Shown: piece by piece, positions 62,826 through 64,000 of the stretch
How positions within the stretch are numbered: the first letter of the stretch is position 1
Layout: each line of letters opens with the position of its first letter
Origin: Leifsonia virtsii
GTDB lineage: Bacteria; Actinomycetota; Actinomycetes; Actinomycetales; Microbacteriaceae
Reading direction: 5' to 3'
Length of the DNA stretch: 64,000 nt
Assembly (NCBI RefSeq): GCF_030433675.1
Contig: NZ_JAROCB010000004.1
Coordinates: 62,001 to 126,000, forward strand
Translations under genes and position numbers: made by a program
The notes under the pieces: generated by a model
Databases searched by the model: none
What the model was told of the DNA's origin: nothing
The model's input: only the letters and a program-made list of their open reading frames with translations

Positions 62826-63814
62826 CAGTTGTCGAGCGCCGCGCGGGCCTTCAGCGGCTCCCACCAGGCGCGGTTGTCGCGGTACCACTGCACCACGTCG
62901 GCCAGACCCTGCTGGAACGGGACGAGCGGCTCGTAGCCGAGCTCCGACCGGATCTTGGAGATGTCGACGGAGTAGCGCAGGTCGTGCCCGAGACGGTCGG
63001 CGACGCGGTCGACGTACGACCAGTCCTTGCCGGTGGCGTCGAGCAGCAGCTGGGTGAGCTCCTTGTTGGTCAGCTCCGTGCCGCCGCCGATGTTGTAGAT
63101 CTCGCCTGCGCGGCCGTTCACCAGCACCATGGCGATGCCGCGGGTGTGGTCGTCGACGTGCAGCCAGTCACGGATGTTGTTGCCCTCGCCGTACAGCGGC
63201 ACGTGCTTGTCGTCGATCAGGTTCGTGACGAACAGCGGGATGACCTTCTCGGGGAAGTGGTACGGCCCGTAGTTGTTCGAGCAGCGCGTGATCGACAGGT
63301 TCAGGCCGTGCGTGCGGAAGTAGCTGCGCGCGAGCAGGTCGCTGCCGGCCTTCGACGCCGAGTAGGGGGAGTTCGGCTCGAGCGGGCGGTCCTCCGCCCA
63401 GGAGCCCTCGGCGATGGAGCCGTAGACCTCGTCGGTCGACACGTGGACGAAGCGCTTCAGGTCGTTGCGCAGCGCCGCGTCGAGCAGCTGCTGCGTGCCG
63501 AGCACGTTCGTCTCGGCGAAGATCGACGCGTCGCGCACGGAGCGGTCGACGTGCGACTCCGCCGCGAAGTGCACCACGGCGTCGACGCTGGGGAAGAGCT
63601 CGTCGAGCAGGCCGCCGTCGCGGATGTCGCCCTTGACGAACGAGTAGCGCGGCGAGTCGGCGACCGGGGCGAGGTTCGCCAGGTTGCCGGAGTAGGTCAG
63701 CGCGTCGAGCACGACGACCTCTGCGCCCTCGAGTCCGGGGTAGGCGTCCTGCAGGGTGCGGCGGACGAAGTTGGAGCCGATGAAACCGGCGCCACCAGTG
63801 ACGAGAATCTTCAT
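62825..63814 (-). CDS. rmlB: dTDP-glucose 4,6-dehydratase
   Basis: A 329-aa extended SDR enzyme. NAD-binding loop KILVTGGAGFIGSNFVRRTL (about 2-21), the catalytic YSASKAGSDLLARSY with the Tyr-Lys pair, HVSTDEVYGSI with the Thr-Asp-Glu of dehydratases, and WLHVDDHTRGIA are clear. It converts dTDP-glucose to the 4-keto-6-deoxy intermediate, used by RmlC then RmlD. It is divergent from rmlC, 72 bp between starts; an inverted pair of TAGACT boxes lies between them. Confidence 0.96.
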   Translation of the reverse strand: MKILVTGGAGFIGSNFVRRTLQDAYPGLEGAEVVVLDALTYSGNLANLAPVADSPRYSFVKGDIRDGGLLDELFPSVDAVVHFAAESHVDRSVRDASIFAETNVLGTQQLLDAALRNDLKRFVHVSTDEVYGSIAEGSWAEDRPLEPNSPYSASKAGSDLLARSYFRTHGLNLSITRCSNNYGPYHFPEKVIPLFVTNLIDDKHVPLYGEGNNIRDWLHVDDHTRGIAMVLVNGRAGEIYNIGGGTELTNKELTQLLLDATGKDWSYVDRVADRLGHDLRYSVDISKIRSELGYEPLVPFQQGLADVVQWYRDNRAWWEPLKARAALDN

Positions 63815-63852
63815 AGGGAGTCCAGGCTCTTTTCTGTCGGGAAACCGCCTGA

Positions 63853-63881
63853 GAGTCTACAGGTCGCCGCTTGGTAGACTC
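63853..63881. promoter_or_regulatory. Symmetric divergent promoter of rmlB and rmlC
   Basis: GAGTCTAC (63853-63860) and GTAGACTC (63874-63881) are exact inverted repeats with a 13-bp centre. Each contains a TAGACT box, one per strand. The plus-strand box ends 6 nt before the rmlC GTG (leaderless). The minus-strand box would give rmlB a leader of about 34 nt. Confidence 0.6.
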
Positions 63882-63886
63882 CCGTG

Positions 63887-64000
63887 GTGCAGATCCGCGA
63901 GCTCTCGATCCCCGACACCTATGAGATCACCCCTCGGCAGCACCCCGACGACCGGGGCCTGTTCTTCGAGTTCTACCGGTTCGACCGGCTTGAGGAGGCG
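63887..64000 (+). CDS. rmlC: dTDP-4-dehydrorhamnose 3,5-epimerase, N-terminal fragment (cut by window end)
   Basis: Thirty-eight codons are inside the window. They read as the RmlC N-terminus: IRELSIPDTYEITPRQHPDD, then RGLFFEFYRFDRLEEA, where the R-G-x-F-x-E motif lines the substrate pocket. It epimerises the RmlB product before reduction by RmlD. The GTG start at 63887 is set by TAGACT at 63875-63880 with 6-nt spacing. Confidence 0.9.
   Translation, partial: MQIRELSIPDTYEITPRQHPDDRGLFFEFYRFDRLEEA

Noticed and set aside
1-64000. tRNA, rRNA, CRISPR arrays, transposases and phage genes
   Set aside because: I looked for cloverleaf arms, repeat-spacer periodicity and mobile-element proteins and found none; coding sequence covers nearly the whole window.

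Overview
The window is a high-GC actinobacterial chromosome segment. Gene content and order (accA/accD/accE, birA, purE/purK, sdhCDAB, deoA/add/cdd, a cysteine-less LpdA, LCP proteins, many leaderless genes) point to the Microbacteriaceae, something Leifsonia-like. The family is inferred from general character, not from a search. Coding density is very high. Gene sets are joined by 1-4 bp stop/start overlaps, and I saw no insertion sequence, prophage, CRISPR array, tRNA or rRNA.

Layout: 1-2070 (minus) is the start of a riboflavin operon, ribD-ribE-ribBA, under an FMN riboswitch. 2211-3563 is a secreted LASTG surface protein. 3592-8974 is a glycerol module (SorC-type regulator, glpD, glpF, glpK) with two matching palindromic operators. 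9104-14710 holds an LCP-family enzyme, a MarR regulator, a GH106-like glycosidase and a HAD phosphatase; 14707-18445 holds a GNAT acetyltransferase, trpS, exonuclease III and a YihY/BrkB membrane protein. 18536-21982 is sdhCDAB. 22144-25957 has a small orphan, CorA, a GT4 glycosyltransferase and ManC. 26146-35131 is a nucleoside uptake and salvage block: a BMP-type lipoprotein, an ABC ATPase, two permeases, cdd, deoA, add, and a PTS IIA/IIB pair without IIC. 35133-37922 has a Fic protein and an ArsR/MFS pair with clear operators. 37924-41977 has a phosphosugar mutase, PNP and an LpdA-like oxidoreductase, followed by a Na+/H+ antiporter (41994-43859) and a ceramidase-like hydrolase (43948-45285). 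45282-54376 carries acyl-CoA carboxylase genes (accA, accD, accE) interleaved with maf, an RNA methyltransferase, and a response regulator/histidine kinase/degenerate kinase cassette that ends in a 405-bp hairpin-rich convergent gap. 54462-59479 holds birA, a PH-domain protein, GtrA, purK, an LCP enzyme and purE. 59588-64000 holds an acyltransferase, a GT4 glycosyltransferase and the dTDP-rhamnose genes rmlD, rmlB and rmlC (cut by the window end).

How it works together: glycerol enters by GlpF, is phosphorylated by GlpK and oxidised by GlpD, feeding the respiratory chain along with succinate dehydrogenase. Nucleosides captured by the BMP lipoprotein are imported, then deaminated and phosphorolysed by Cdd, Add, DeoA and PNP, and the mutase is placed to recycle sugar phosphates. 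ManC, the GT4 enzymes, GtrA, the LCP proteins and the rml genes serve cell-envelope glycan assembly. AccA/D/E with BirA supply malonyl- or methylmalonyl-CoA. About fifteen genes have a TANNNT box ending 6-7 nt before the start codon, a strong signature of leaderless transcription.
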